A stretch of DNA of 64,000 bases from Adenanthera pavonina (Eukaryota > Streptophyta > Magnoliopsida > Fabales > Fabaceae), in assembly GCA_026686845.1 (NCBI GenBank), contig JAIVEN010000015.1:19015501-19079500 (forward strand), written 5' to 3'. The notes under the pieces are model-generated. The model searched no databases and was not told where the DNA came from. It saw only the letters and a program-made list of their open reading frames with translations. This document shows positions 14,352-27,650 of the stretch, piece by piece. Position 1 is the first letter of the stretch, and each line of letters opens with the position of its first letter. Made by a program: the position numbers and the translations under genes.

Positions 14352-17300
14352 CTACACTAGATCTCCTTCTTTGAAGACTTTCTTTTTTACCCTTTTGTTA
14401 TAGAATCTAGACACCTTTTTCTTTTCCACAATCATTTTGTTATAAGCTTGAAGCCTTAAGTCACCTGCATCTTCAATCTCCATCATCATAGCTTCTGAGT
14501 AATCTTCAAGCATAAGCTGATTTTGCTTGGCGATCCTGAAAGAAGGTACTACCATTTCCATAGGCAACAATATGTCATGGCCAAAGATTAAAACAAAAGG
14601 ACTTAGTCTTGTAGCACTCCTCTTAGAAGTCATATATGCCCATAATGTTTCTTATAGAATCCTCTGCCAATCTCGAGGATTATCTTCTGGCATTTTCTCC
14701 AGGATCTTTATGGGATTTTATTTGAAGCCTCCACCTGTCCATTAACTTGAGCATAGCATGGTATTGAATTTAACTACTGAATTCCATAGTCCTCTGTAAA
14801 CTCCTTTACCTCATTACATGTAAACATAGTTTTTGGTTAGTTGTTATTGTCTATGGAATGCCAAATCTATAAATTAGATTCTCCTTAATAAATTAAATCA
14901 CATCCTTTTGTTCAATTTTCTTCATAGGCATGGCTTTAACCGATTTAGTAAAATAATCTGTAGCAACCACTATAAACGGGTGTCCATTGGAAGAAATTAG
15001 ATAAATTTTGCCTATAATATCAATTGCCCAACCTCTGAACGGACAAAACTCATCAATTGAATGAAGGTCTACAGCTGGAATCCTTTGCACATTCACATAT
15101 CTTTGACACAATTGACATCCTTTAGCATAGTTGATACAGTCTTTCAGGATAGTTAGCCAATAATAACCATACCTCCTTATAAGCCACCTCATTTTAATGC
15201 CTGCTTGGTGAGCTCCACAAGCCCTTTCATGAACCTATTTCATCACTTCCATATAATCTACAAAACCTGAACACTTTAACAACAGACCATCAGGACTCTT
15301 CCTATACAACTCATTCTTAATTAAAATAAAGTTAGTAGCTTGCACTTTTACTTTATACGTCAATCTTTTACTTGAGCTCTCTAGATAGTTTTTTTGAACT
15401 CTTTTCTCCAATCTTCAGCTAAATTCACATCTGTATTGAATGTATCCACCTAGATACCCCTTTCCAAAATTGTAGAATGATTCTTCCGATGTACTTGGCC
15501 TTTTATGAAGGATGATTTGTTTAAAAATCAGCTAGCACTTGGCCTTTTATGGACTTATGAGGATACTAAACTAAAGAAACTCTACAAAAGCTAGAACCTA
15601 TTTTTCAATTCATCCAAAAATCAAAGGTTTATTCAACATATATTTAACCAAATCAGTTTGAGAAACTACATAGACTATTGAGCAAACTAAATAGTATCTT
15701 AACTTAGTGCAAGCAAAATATAGGGCCAAACATACCTTTTCTATTGGGGTATACTTGATCTCCACAGGAGTAAGAAACCTACTTAAATAATAAATCATCT
15801 GCTCATGACTCATAGAATTTTTTCATGCTAAAAGACAACCCATAAATTCATTAGCGGTAAATAAGTAGAGCTTAAGAGTTATCTTCTCCTTTAGAGAGAC
15901 AAGTATTGCAGGCTTGCTCAAATATTCTTTTATCTTGCCAAACGCCTTTTGATGCCAATCCTCCCACAAAAATTCTTCCACTTGTTTCAATTTTAACAAA
16001 TCAGAAAATTTGTTTGTCTTCCTAGCAAGATTAGAAATAAACCTTCTGAGATAATTAACTTGTCCAAGAAATCTTTGTAATTCCTTTTTGCATGTGGGGG
16101 TTTAGCCTCCAATATTGCCTTGCCCTGGTTCTTGTCTATTTTAATTCCTCTTTAGTGAACTAGAAAGCCATGGAAATTTCCTACTTGAACATCAAACACA
16201 TATTTAAGTGGATTAAGCTTTAAATTTTATTCTCTCATTTTTTGAAAACTTTTTCTCAAGTATTTGATATGTTCCTTAGCCAACTTTGACTTTATCATAA
16301 TATCATCAATATATAATTCTAAATGTTTTCCGATCATATCATGAAATATTGTGTTCATAGCCCTTTGGTATGTTGCACCAACATTTTTTAAAGCAAATAG
16401 CATAACAACCCCATTCAAAAGTACCAATAGAGCCGAGATACATAAAGTTGCTTTAGAAATATTTTCTTCAGCTATCATTATTTGATTATAACCATACAAA
16501 TAGTCCATAAAAGATAATAATTCATTCCTCATAGCAGCATAAACTATCTATTAGCAATAGGCTTAAAATGTACATCCTTAGGTGTAACAGCATTTAGATC
16601 TCTAAAATTCACACATACCCTTAATTTGTCATTCTTTTTATTATAGGCACAACATTAGAAAGCCAAAGAGCATACCTGCAAGGCCTGATGAACTTGGCCT
16701 TTAGCAGCTTCTTTATCTCTTCATTCACCTTTAGCTCCACCTCTTTAGACATTCTCCTTACTGACTACTGGTAAGGTTGAAATCTAGGTTTGATTGGCAG
16801 TCTATTTTCTATGAACTCTTCACCAAGTCCAGGTATCTCATCATAGTTGCATGCAAAGCAATCCTTGTATTCTTTTAACAAAGTAATTAGTTGTTCTTTG
16901 AGACAAGGCAATAGGAGAGAACTTATATACATGACCCTTGGCTCCTTAGTGGTGCCAAGATTAACCTCCTCCATAGGATCATGTTTTTCATGCTATATAT
17001 CCTCAAGTTTAGTAGAAGCCTTTTCCAATACATGCAACTAGATCTCATCTACCTCATCTTTCTTATCCTCTTCAAAAAGTATAGCTACTCCATAGGAACC
17101 TTTGACTTCTTCCATCATTAAATTGTCTAAAAATACTGCAAACTTGCTTTTTGTATTGCGGCTGTAGCAACCATTCGTTCTTCTTCTATGTAACTATTAA
17201 ACATCGACCTCCTCGATGATAGAAGAACTCATCGGCTTACTATAAGGCAAAATGGCCATGGACTTCAGCAATTCTTTTACCTGCTTCCTGCAAACTAATT

Positions 17301-17715
17301 TTTCTTCGTTAGAAATAGTAATACTTGTAGGATTTCCAAACCTATTCTTTCCAAAGAATTTGATGGGCCCACAGTTTGAGTCATAAAATCTTATATCTAT
17401 TGCATTCGAGTCTATGTGAAAAGGCTTATCATCTGCTCAAACTATTTCCACATCCTCTCCTTTCTAGAATGATAGAAACTGGTGTAATGAGGATGGCACA
17501 CACTAATTTGCATGAATCCAATCTCTTCCTAAAAGTGCTTTGTAATTTGCTACAGCATTCACAACAAAAAATGCAAACAAAGAGGTTTTAGTGCCTACTA
17601 TAACCTTCATTGGGAGTATTCCTATTACTCTGGCTGGAACCCTAGTAAAAGCCACCACTAAAACTTTTGTGGAAATCAAATCCTCTTGAGATTTCTTAAG
17701 GGCCCACAACATTTA
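14352..17715 (-). pseudogene. Decayed Ty3/gypsy pol (protease, RT, RNase H, integrase)
   Basis: Read right to left on the minus strand, fragments follow the normal order. Protease-like: 17,712-17,503, with VGTKTSLFAFFVVNA and L-L-G-R-D-W-I-H. RT entry: 16,974-16,765, with V-N-L-G-T, E-Y-K-D-C-F-A and E-I-P-G-L. RT core: 16,532-16,227, with GYNQIMIAEE, L-K-N-V-G-A-T-Y-Q-R-A-M and the catalytic Y-I-D-D. RNase H: 15,813-15,610, with I-Y-Y-L-S-R, Y-T-P-I-E-K and L-R-Y-Y. Integrase: 15,192-14,893, with the zinc-binding C-Q-L-C-Q, A-I-D-I-I-G and A-T-D-Y-F-T-K-S-V. Integrase C-terminal part: 14,633-14,352, with S-P-F-V-L-I-F-G-H and V-F-K-E-G-D-L-V. Stop codons and frame shifts separate the pieces, so no functional polyprotein can be made. 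Confidence 0.85.
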
Positions 17716-17729
17716 GAATGGCAAAACAT

Positions 17730-20450
17730 TCATAACTGACCTATTATCAATAAAAACTCTAGAGGTAGTTTATAGTTCAAATAAACCTTAATATATAGTC
17801 GCTTAAAATGCTTTGACATTTGCTCCAATGGTTTACTAAAAACTGCCTTCTTGAGCTTCCCAAGTTCAGCTTGAACAGTAGCCTTCCCCTCCTCAATCTC
17901 TTTTGCTAGTGCTTCAACCTTCATCTCCTAATTTTTTCTTTCACTGTTGCTATGAAAAATTGTAGGTAAAGTTAGAGTAGACATAACACATATAGGTATA
18001 GGAATATCACCTACTAAGAAGAAAGGCATTTTTGGGTTCTTGTCCTCCTTTCTACTCACCACAAACTCTGAATCTCTTGTTGCTTTCCTCCTAAATTTAC
18101 TTTTCACTATAGTAATATTCTCCTTAGAGGCATTCTCCTTTTTCTCTTGTATCTCCACCTTTCTCCTTAAAGCAGCTCTTTTGCTTTGAAGTCATCTCTT
18201 TTGTGTCCTATTAAGTGGTGGGGGGAATTTCTTATGCGTTGCCATCCATCATCATTTTGTTGGTACATTCTAAGGAGGAACCATGAACCTACATTGCTTC
18301 CTGTTGAATTTGACTTTTTCTTATCCCTATTAAGTGATCTCCAACCTGACAGCTTACCTACCGATTGGTTCTTAACTAGTGAAGGTGTGTACCTAACCAT
18401 GAAATCATATTTTCCATAAGGTTGCCCTAAAGTATCCCATACTTGCTGCTATTTTCTTTAAGAAACTTCCTTCCTTCTGGTGCATCAGTAACCTCAACCA
18501 TTCTCTACATGTTTTTAGGGCATGAGAGATAGTATTTAGTCCTCCATTCTTTTCTATACTTCCTTCTAGGATGAAGTTGAGGTTGATGGTAAATTCCTTT
18601 TGCCATCTTTTTTGGATCAATAAGAGTCCGTAAATCAAACCCGACAATACTGATGGTAGCTAAAGAAAAGGATCCTCATCCACCATTATATTTTCCTTCT
18701 TCTTAGGAAACTTGAGTATACCTTTATTTATTCCTTCCCGCAAGGCATTCTTAAAAGACCAATAAGCATTAGTGTTATGATTATAAGAGTGATGGTACTT
18801 ATAATATTGTTTCCCTTTCAAGTCCTCCTTAGTTGGAATCTTACAATCAGCAAGAAGTGCAATAAACTTTTCTTTTAATAAGTAATAAAAAATATGTTCA
18901 ATCTTAGAAACATTAAATGTATAATTAGGTTGAGCACTAGTTGTTGATGCTTTCTACCAAGTTTTTGGAGTCTTCCTAACTAGTAAAGGACACACAACTA
19001 AGCCAAAGTTAGTTGAATCAGCTATAGCTACTTCATGATTTACCTCAGCATAATAGGTTATCATAGCAATTTTTTGTCCTTTGATTTTCTTCATACAATA
19101 ACTCCTCATATTTAGATACCTTCACTAAGAGTTCATAAAAATCCCTTATCTCAACACCCTAGAACTTTTTCCTCAGCTTTATGAGAAAACCTTTTTGCAC
19201 CATCTTTGCATGCTTATGTTCAAGCAGCTGAATCTCACACCTGCTTTTCATCTTTAAAAACCTGGAAATAAACAAATTATCAGTCTCACCATTTCTTTGA
19301 GTGGCCCTTGACAACTCAGCAATGTTTACCTCAGTCTCAGCTCTAAAGAACTATGTATGAAATAATCTCTCCATACCATTCCCAATTAATGTAGAGTTTC
19401 TAGGTAGAGTAACATACCATATAAAAGCTGTACCTGTAAGTGAATTAGGAAACAATCTCAATTTGAAGTTTGCAAAATTCTCATAGTTAGCCAACTCACC
19501 ACATTGTATGGTAAACCTGGCCATATGTTCTAGTATAGATAGCCCCTCCTCCCTAGAGAATAAAGTAAACTCAGGAACTCTATGTAACCCTGGGTAAGGA
19601 TTTTCTCTATCAATCATCTTAGGATACAGAGTATGAAGCTCTGGCCTTCCAACCTACCTTAAACCTAAACCATAGAGCTCTTGCACTACCTTCTTTATTG
19701 CATTAACATTTGGTTGTACTAACTACTCCCTAAGAAGCCTTTATTGAGAAGCTAGCCGCTGAGGAGTAGCCTGGAGAACTGGCTGGGAAAATAATTGGGG
19801 AATTGGTTATGCCCTTCTATAACCACTTTGAGGATTGCCCCCCGAGCCCTCTACATACATGTTAGGTTCCTATTCATATATATGAGGGTTAATATTAGGG
19901 TTAATCATAACAAAGATTTGATGAGGAGTAAATGATCTTACTTCCCAATGGCCATTTAGGCCAACCCCATTTGATGAACCTCCTTCATTTCTTTTGTGTG
20001 GAGGTTAGTATCTCTCCTCAGCTTGAAGATTGGTCTGAGGGACTTCATCATGAGATTCTCCAAAAGATTGTTCCCCTGAGTTCTTCAACAACTACTTGCT
20101 TTACAAGTTTAATACTAGTGGCTAGTTCTTCTATCCTTGGCCTTTGCACTTGTCACAGTTGCTAACCCAAGGACTGTAATATTCTTCTCCACTCTTCCTG
20201 CATTGTGCGAATTACCTCATTTTGTTTCTTAAAATGCTCATCAAACATATTAGTAATCACAGATAAAATAGCATTAGTAGGAATTGTAATATTAGGAAAA
20301 GAGCCTTCCGCACAAATCTACCCTCCAATGATCATAACTCGCTCCTCTTCCTGAGGATTCGATACTCCTCCATACTCGATAGTATCTACTATTTGTGAAA
20401 CATGACCTCCATGCCCTGATATTGTAGTAGCATCCTCTAAATTGTGAGAC
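17730..20450 (-). pseudogene. Decayed Ty3/gypsy gag region
   Basis: The clearest part is 19,617-19,351 on the minus strand, with L-F-P-N-S-L-T-G-T-A-F-I-W-Y and L-P-R-N-S, the signature of the plant retrotransposon Gag core. Weaker, lysine-rich pieces follow at 18,647-18,405, 18,400-18,167 and 18,158-17,928. The start of gag towards the 5' LTR (about 20,450) is not resolved. The fragments are broken by stops; identity rests on the core block and on position between the 5' LTR and pol. Confidence 0.7.
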
Positions 20451-20500
20451 CTAGTATCTTATTTTCCAGAAACACTCCTCTGCACATGTCCCATTGGGCA

Positions 20501-20923
20501 TGCTAAAAATTATATGTTTAAAATAAATTTGAGAAAATATGCTCTATGAGTGTTAGAGCTATGAACCTCAAAATATATGTGAGCCTTGACTTCTAATCAA
20601 AACGAGTACAAATCCATAGGGTCCTTTAGCACAATTTCTCTAGATGTAGATGGCATAAATAGAGATAAAAGGAAACTTTTAAAGCTTTTAAGAAATATAA
20701 ATGTAAAAAGCTTCAATTATTGAAAGAATAATAATGATTATGTCTGGAATTGAGAAACAACAATGTTAGGAAATTAAAGAAGGTTTTGAAAAGTAATAAT
20801 GAAGGTTAAAAGAACGCACAAGAAAAATAAGAAAGTCTAATGTAGAATAAAATTAATGTTGGTATATGTTGAGCGATAATTGTTAGCCTTTTATTGATTG
20901 TCTGAGCCTCTATTTGTAAGTCA
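20501..20923 (-). repeat. 5' LTR of Tat-type element
   Basis: On the plus strand it runs from TGCTAAAAAT to TTGTAAGTCA, i.e. TG..CA on both strands, and matches 10,180-10,613. In element orientation it starts TGACTTACAAATAGAGG and ends ATTTTTAGCA, next to a possible primer-binding site at about 20,485-20,500. Confidence 0.7.
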
Positions 20924-20948
20924 CTCAATGACAGTTCTTGTGCTTTAT

Positions 20949-21130
20949 CCACCATCCATGCTTCTAGCTCCTTAGTCCCATCATGGTCATATTCTTGCTT
21001 TTTCCACACTTACCTCCTCTTATCCTTAGGCCACTTTCTCCACCATTTATGCTTCTAGCTCCTTAGTCCCATCATGGCCACATTCTTGCTTTTTCCACAC
21101 TTACCTCCTCTTATCCTTAGGCCACGGTGT
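20949..21130. repeat. Tandem duplication, 2 x 91 bp
   Basis: Two nearly identical 91-bp units (about 20,949-21,039 and 21,040-21,130) share CTTCTAGCTCCTTAGTCCCA and CCTCTTATCCTTAGGCCAC. It lies just outside the 5' LTR of the Tat-type element. A (TA)n run follows at about 21,179-21,201. Confidence 0.9.
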
Positions 21131-21631
21131 AATTTGCTTCCCACTGTCTTGTACCTTAAGCCAATTTATCACTTGAAAAATATATATATATATATATATA
21201 GAATTTATCATGCCTATATATTTCAAGGCCTAATAATTAGAGAATAATTTCATAAAATTGGGTCTTTTATCATGGGCTTTAAGCAATTTTAATGTTTTAG
21301 CCCAATTTTTATTTTTTAGGCCAAACAATTACTAATAAAATATTCATTATTTTTATTATTTTATCTTTTATTAAAAATAATGGTAGGTAGAGTATAAGTG
21401 AATTTTTAGCATTTAAGTCTAAAATATTTTGTTAAAATACCATTAAATGTTACTATAGTATAGATTATTTAATACTTTTATGAGTCTATATGAAAAACCT
21501 TAAAGTAACACATAAAATGTGATGAGGAGAGTACTACATAATTAATAAAAAGTATTATAGTAAAATATAATCATATTTTGTTAATTCTAAAGTTATTTAC
21601 TAGTACCTCTGGTTTCAAATATACTCTATGC

Positions 21632-21898
21632 ATCTCATTTTATCTGTCATTTTAAAGTTTTTATACAAACTAATAAAATCCTTGAATAACTTTTATTATA
21701 GTAAAATTTAATGATTTTTTACCAAAATATCACTTACTTAAATGCTGAAAAATAAATTTTACTCCACCCATCGTTATTTTAAAAAAAGGATAAATCGGTA
21801 AAAAGTTAATTAATACTTCATTGGTAATATAAAATAACAAATGAATTAGGACATCCAAAATATTCTAAAATGATAGATGAAATGGGACAAAGGGAGTA
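21632..21898. mobile_element. MITE, family A copy 1
   Basis: The left end reads CATCTCATTTTATCTGTCAT; the right end, reverse-complemented, reads TACTCCCTTTGTCCCATTTC then ATCTATCATTTTAG. These are inverted ends of about 35-40 bp around an AT-rich interior. The same ends occur at 39.11-39.36 kb. Confidence 0.6.
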
Positions 21899-23143
21899 GT
21901 AAGTCACTTCTAACCATCTCAAAGATATTAAGTAAAATTGTTAAACTCCCTAAATTTGTCTTAAATTTAATTTATTTTTCAAATTTGCCTCAATTAAATA
22001 ATTTACCTTTCCCATCACAAATTTAAAGTTTTATGTACTTCATGCATTTATAAATATAGAGCATCTTCTAAAAGTAATATTTATTATAAAATATATGGCA
22101 TCTTGTAGTATTAATAATTTTTTCAACTCTACCTTTGTCTCGTTTTTATAAGGCTGCATCATGTCCTAATCGAACTTCGCTTGCTATTATTAAACACCCT
22201 TCTCATTAGGGTGCCAGTGGTTATTTTTTTTCAATTTACACCAATTCGATCTTTATAATGATAAATTTGAAATTAATGTTTTAAAAAGAGGTGTTAAAAA
22301 CAAGTTAATGTAATTTTGTACATTAATGGCATAAATAGGGCTAAAATTGAGAACAATTGGCATTTTTTTAAAAAAATTATAGATATAACTAACTTTTTAA
22401 AAAATGAGTAAATTAGTTAGAAATAACTTATATTTAGGATTAGAGGGAGTAATCCCTATGAAAACTCTTTTTCAAGTAATTAATATTTAGGGCCGAAGAG
22501 AGCAACTTATTTAATTTTAAGTGCCAATTATTAGAAAATAGAAAAGTACTATAACACCATGATATTATTTTTAAGAGGGAATTTTCCTTGTCCTTTTATT
22601 ATTATTATTATTTTATTTCAGTCAATTTATTCGAGAGGGGGAAGAAATTTGAGTGGCAAACAAATTGATTCCCTGCCATCAAAGGCACGCACCTAGCATA
22701 ATCAGCACGCACCATTTAAAAATAAAAGTCTACAGTAATTAAAGAATTAATGGTGCATTTGACAATCTCTCTCTGTGATTCTTCGTGTCTCACAGACACA
22801 TACGCAAACACGAAAGTCCACAAACATGACAGAATTACTTTCTTCAAAATTAGATATGATCCTAGAATTTCCTGCCCTGCCACGTGCAAGAAAACATTAC
22901 TCCTATTTCATTATATGACTAATTGGATTCGAAAAGATAAAGAAATCAGTTATTGAAATTAAAGTAATGACGCAAATCAATCATGATATCTACTATTGAT
23001 AATTTCAAACTATACATATTTTTTTTTGTACTTTGGAAACTAATAAAACATAAAGACTTTCCTTCAGATATATTAAATTCTATAGATTTTACTTTTATTT
23101 TAAACTCTAACTGAACTTCTCTTAAAATTAAAAAATAAATAAA

Positions 23144-23418
23144 TACTCTTCCCCATTTCATATTATAAGTTATTTTGTATTAATTACACATATATTAAAA
23201 AAATCATTTTTTATCAGAAATCAATGCAAAAAGTATTTACATTTTCTATTTTAACATTATTAAATACTATATTCTATCATTATTATAGGGTTATAAATGA
23301 GGGATATGGAAGAATTAAATATATGGACAAAATGAAAAGAAAAATATCTAATGTCTTATATTTTAGACAAAAAAAAACTATCATACAAAATGCTCTATAA
23401 TACGGATCGGAGGAAGTA
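23144..23418. mobile_element. MITE with ~37-bp inverted ends
   Basis: The left end TACTCTTCCCCATTTCATAT followed by TATAAGTTATTTTG pairs with the reverse complement of the right end, TACTTCCTCCGATCCGTATT followed by ATAGAGCATTTTG. The interior is non-coding. TACT-CC-type ends are typical of plant Stowaway/Mariner-like MITEs; assignment is by resemblance only. Confidence 0.55.
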
Positions 23419-26400
23419 AATTATATGAACTTCTATGAAGTTATATAACTTTTTTTTACTCCTCTAATGCTAAATATAAATAGGACCTTTTGGTTTAGTT
23501 CTAAATATAAAATTATTTTCAAAATATAAAATAGTATTTTTTTATGCATTGTCAAAAAAGCCCGTATTTAATTCATGAGATGATGAGAGAGAGAGAGAGA
23601 GAGAGAGAAAACTAAAGAAATTCAATAAGAGTAATTTTAAAAAGATATTGTGATTTTTTTAAAAAATAATATATTTAGTTAATTTCAATTTTTAACCTTA
23701 ATCTATGTGATTCAATTAAAAGAGTTTTATATAAAGGACTAAATGGAGTATAATTTACTTATTACTCTCTCTAACCCTTAATATAAAATCTTATTAATTA
23801 AATCACATGGATTAAGAATAAGAGTTAAAGTTAATTAACTACTTCAATTTCTCCAAAAATTTGAATATTTTTTCAAAACTAACTTTATTTAATATTTTTC
23901 TCTCTTTTTGGATGCATTAAATAGGAACATTTTTTGAAAATATATAATAAATACTACCTCATATATTATAAAGAATCTTATATTTAAGATTAAAATAAAA
24001 GATCATATATTTAAAATTAAAGAAAGCATATGGTAAGCATGTGGTACAACCTTTGAATGAATGGATTTAAATCAACTTTCACACATTTTCTCATACATGA
24101 TACGTAATCTAAAATAGCAAGAACAAGGAGTAAGCCCCAAAGCAAACACAAGACCCAAAACAAACTTAAATAATAATTATACTATTTCTTAGCAAAAAAA
24201 TATATAACCTAAAAATGAGTCACATTATTCATAATTTATGAATAAAATGTTTTGATATAGTTTTTTTATATATCAATATACATACATGCTTAAAATGTAA
24301 AAAACGTTACGTCAATATAATATAATATAATTATAAAAATAGAAAATAAGTTATTTCTCATGAGTTTGAACCAGTAATTACATGATTTTGTCCCATAATT
24401 ACCCATGTGTTGTGCATTATGGATTTATGGTCAACACCTAAAATATCTATTACCCTGACCCGATTACCCTAAATTGACTAAATTCCTAAATTGACGTGAG
24501 AGTGTTTCCTAAGGTTGTTCTGAAAGAGATTTAATTTTAATTAATACGTAAATTGACTTGAAATTACGTACCTTTAGGTGCAGGGGGAAAATATGCTTTC
24601 CAATTAACTTAAATTATGCCTCCACGATCAAAGAAATTGGGTTCTCTTTTAAATTTTCCAATTTCTGTATATATATTTTGTGCGTGTGTATGTATACAGA
24701 AATTGATTCCCTACTTCCATGGGTGCAGAAGCATTACTGTGAACAATTAGATTAAAAAAAATAGAGGGAAATAAACAATGAAAATATATTTAGTTAATCT
24801 ATATAAATAAACAATCAAAATAATAGGATCCTCATATTTTGAGTGTTTTTTCAAGTTGAAGTCTGTGGGTTCATGTGCCGACCACAGGAAATTTTGTTTA
24901 CAAACAGACCTTTGTGAAAGTTACACGTCACAGTTGCAATGTTACATTCTCCACAAGCAACAATTGGCGATATAAAATACAGGACTGCTATAACCAAAAG
25001 TGAATATGATTTATGATTAGAGCATAGCCCTCAACTTTATAAGCATTTACACTAAATACTTATTGGGATGGAGATCTTTGTTGCTCTTGTAATTTTATTT
25101 AGTTTGATTTGAATTAGTTGAAATTTAATATATTTATTGAATACTGAGTAATTTGATGATAGAAAACAAAATGAATATGATTTTAATTTGATATTTCTAA
25201 TTTCACACACACACGTTCATACACGGACATATTTATATATATAGAGTTTAAAAAAAAAAAAGGTGAAAATAACGGCAGTAGCATTTTGAGGGTAGTCGGC
25301 AAGTGATAAATAATAGTATTAGAATTGAAAATGACGACAGAAAATGGCTGGCTGCGGTAGTGTTATTTTTGTCGGGGTTGGTAAGTCGCTTTCAACTTTG
25401 TACAGAATCAGGGTGTGGTATCCTGCTACCCTCACATGAGCCCATTTTGAATTATCAAAAGATTTGTTAAAATTATTATAATTTACAAAAATAAAATTTA
25501 AATAAAAATAAAATATTTTATCATAAATCTGTTTAAATAAATTTAAACAAATAATGATTAGAAATTATGATTTAGTTTATTAAACATATCTCAAATGTAA
25601 CACCTCTACTATCTGATTATTTAAAAAATTTAAAACTCCTCTACTATATAATTATTAAAAATAAAAAAAACCTCTCTAGTCTCTACCATAATCCTATGGC
25701 TATAATCTCTCTAGATCTCAGGCCGCTCCTTCCCAACCTGCCGGCCTTGTGTTGTGCCTACCCATATAATCCTTCTTTCGATCCTCCATTTCCCATATTT
25801 TATTCCACCGACCAGGAACAGGAATAATATTGTCTAAAAATATAATACGCATCAAAGCAGACAATTTTGTGCTTCTTCCTCCATATGTCATATATACTTT
25901 TAAAACTATACCAAGTAATTTTTAGTTAATAAAGCCTAGCTCGTCAAGCAAAAGTGCCGGTGGGTGCAGGTTGCTGTTGCGTCTATTGCGATGCTTTGGG
26001 TCGATTTCTTATCTAGAGCTGAACTAGCCTGAAGGAAGGGTTTTGATCCCCGCTATATAGAAAACTTCTTCAGATATATATATATATATATTCATATTTT
26101 TCCATTAGAAAAATTAAACATTTTAAAAGGTGAATAGGTTTCAGGTTGAATCAAATATCATATATATTGGTGGAGGCAACTTTGCCATGCATATACGGGA
26201 AAAGGAATTCTACAAAATCCCTTTTGATTAGAACAAATTAACTCATTCAAAGTTTCTTTGAAAAAAATTTGAAAAGCTTGGCAAAAATGAAATCATGAAA
26301 GATAAAAAATACGATTGTGAATTTCAGAAATTTGTTAAAAATACCTAAGTGTTAGAAGAGAAAAAAATTGGGTGGAAGACAATGTCCCCCTCTCTATCCC

Positions 26401-26829
26401 TTATTGGCGATGAGGGAGAAAGGGACATTTTTGTCATTATAAAAAACTTTGTTGATGTGGCTAGTCACTCAAAAGAATAGTAAATTAGGTGTTTTAAAAT
26501 TTTTGTCTTTTAGGATAACAACCCAATGTCTTAGAAAAGTATGAAGAACAAGGGCCTGATTACCCTATTTTTTCCGGTTTTTATAAAAAAATGTGTAATT
26601 AAAATTGATGCAAGTTTTCATTTTATTATCAATGGGAATTCCAACTTTTATAAATAAATGGAAAACAATAAAATAAAATAATAACAAAAATAATGTGATC
26701 TTGAAAAAAGAAGAAGAAGGAAAAACAACACAAACATGAAAAACAAATAAAAAAATAAAGTAAAAAATTAATTAATTAAAATTAATTAACTGAAATTCAA
26801 AAAAATTAAGTAAATTACAAAACAACAAA

Positions 26830-27650
26830 AACAGAAAAAGAAAAAAGAGAGAGAGAGCTTAAGGGCTTAAAATACTGGGCTTAAAATGCTGAAACCCTAA
26901 ACCCAGCATTTCAAGCCCATCATCACCATGAGCCCTAATTAGGGCTCAGGCACTCGAGCACGATGGAAGGCAAGAAATAGAGGGAGCCGCAGAGGGTGAG
27001 AGAGAAAGAAGAACAGAGGGACCCGTGAGGTCTGAGCATAAGAGGCAGACCACAGAAAAGATCAAAGGGAGTCTCAAGTACACGAGAAGAGAGACCAAAG
27101 AAGAGGACAGAGGGAGTCGTGGGGTCTAAGCAGAGAAACAGAGCAGAGAGGTCGAAGAAAAGACATAAGGAGCTGCAGGTGAGAAGCAAAAGCATTGACT
27201 GACGAAGAGGATGAAAAGAAAAGTAGAGGGAGCTCACACAAGAGGCTTAGACATGGAAGCCATAAAAGCTGAAGACGCAAATAGAAAAGGAAATCCCCAC
27301 TACTCTGTACCTCCATTGTAGAGAAAGGTGGCTAGTGTGGTTGCAAGCAACCGGAACAGGGAAGCAAGTAGGCAGCGCATGAAAGCAGAGCTGAAAAGGT
27401 GCAGAAAGTAATCACATGCGGGAGGCCTCATTTTCTTCTACTTGTGGGAACTCTATAAAAGGACCAAGAGGGCAATTGCAAAGAGGACCCAAAGAAAAAA
27501 TTCAAAAGAGAAAGATACAGGGAGCAATTGCAAAAAGGTGGAGAAAGAAGCAGAGAACAATTTTTGAGGAGACATGGACCGGGGGGTGGGAGTAGCCGAA
27601 GGGAGAGCACAATGGCAAAGGGAGTCTGGGCAACATAATGGAGACGAGCA
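26830..27650. other. Purine-rich tract with imperfect phrase repeats
   Basis: The plus strand is a long run of AGAGGGA, GAGAGAAAGAAG and similar phrases. Related units such as AGAGGGACCCGTGAGGTCTG (near 27,015) and AGAGGGAGTCGTGGGGTCTA (near 27,109) recur about 95 bp apart. The minus strand therefore shows Leu/Ser-rich open frames of 60-100 codons, which I treat as composition artefacts. It resembles the transcribed leader of a plant LTR, but this is a guess. Confidence 0.35.

Larger units (their letters stand above)
10180..20923 (-). mobile_element. Old Ty3/gypsy element, Tat/Retand type, minus strand
   Basis: Direct repeats at about 10,180-10,613 and 20,501-20,923 bound an interior with decayed gag, protease, RT, RNase H and integrase, all on the minus strand, so the 5' LTR is on the right. 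A polypurine tract (minus-strand GGAAAGGAATGGGA, about 10,617-10,630) abuts the 3' LTR start TGGGATATAAAT. The minus strand after the 5' LTR reads TGCCCAATGGGACATG, possibly a degenerate primer-binding site. The LTRs share many blocks (AAATAAATTTGAGAAAATAT, TTGAGCGATA) but are clearly diverged by eye, so the insertion is old. Short LTRs, a length near 10.7 kb and an extra antisense gene fit the Tat lineage. I did not find a target duplication. Confidence 0.75.

Noticed and set aside
14527..19000. Plus-strand frames of 64-77 codons inside the gag-pol region
   Set aside because: Antisense shadows of decayed minus-strand gag-pol with no motifs; unlike the PMD region they show no family resemblance.
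26935..27610. Minus-strand Leu/Ser-rich frames of 60-100 codons
   Set aside because: Caused by the purine-rich composition of the plus strand; no start context, domain or splice structure.
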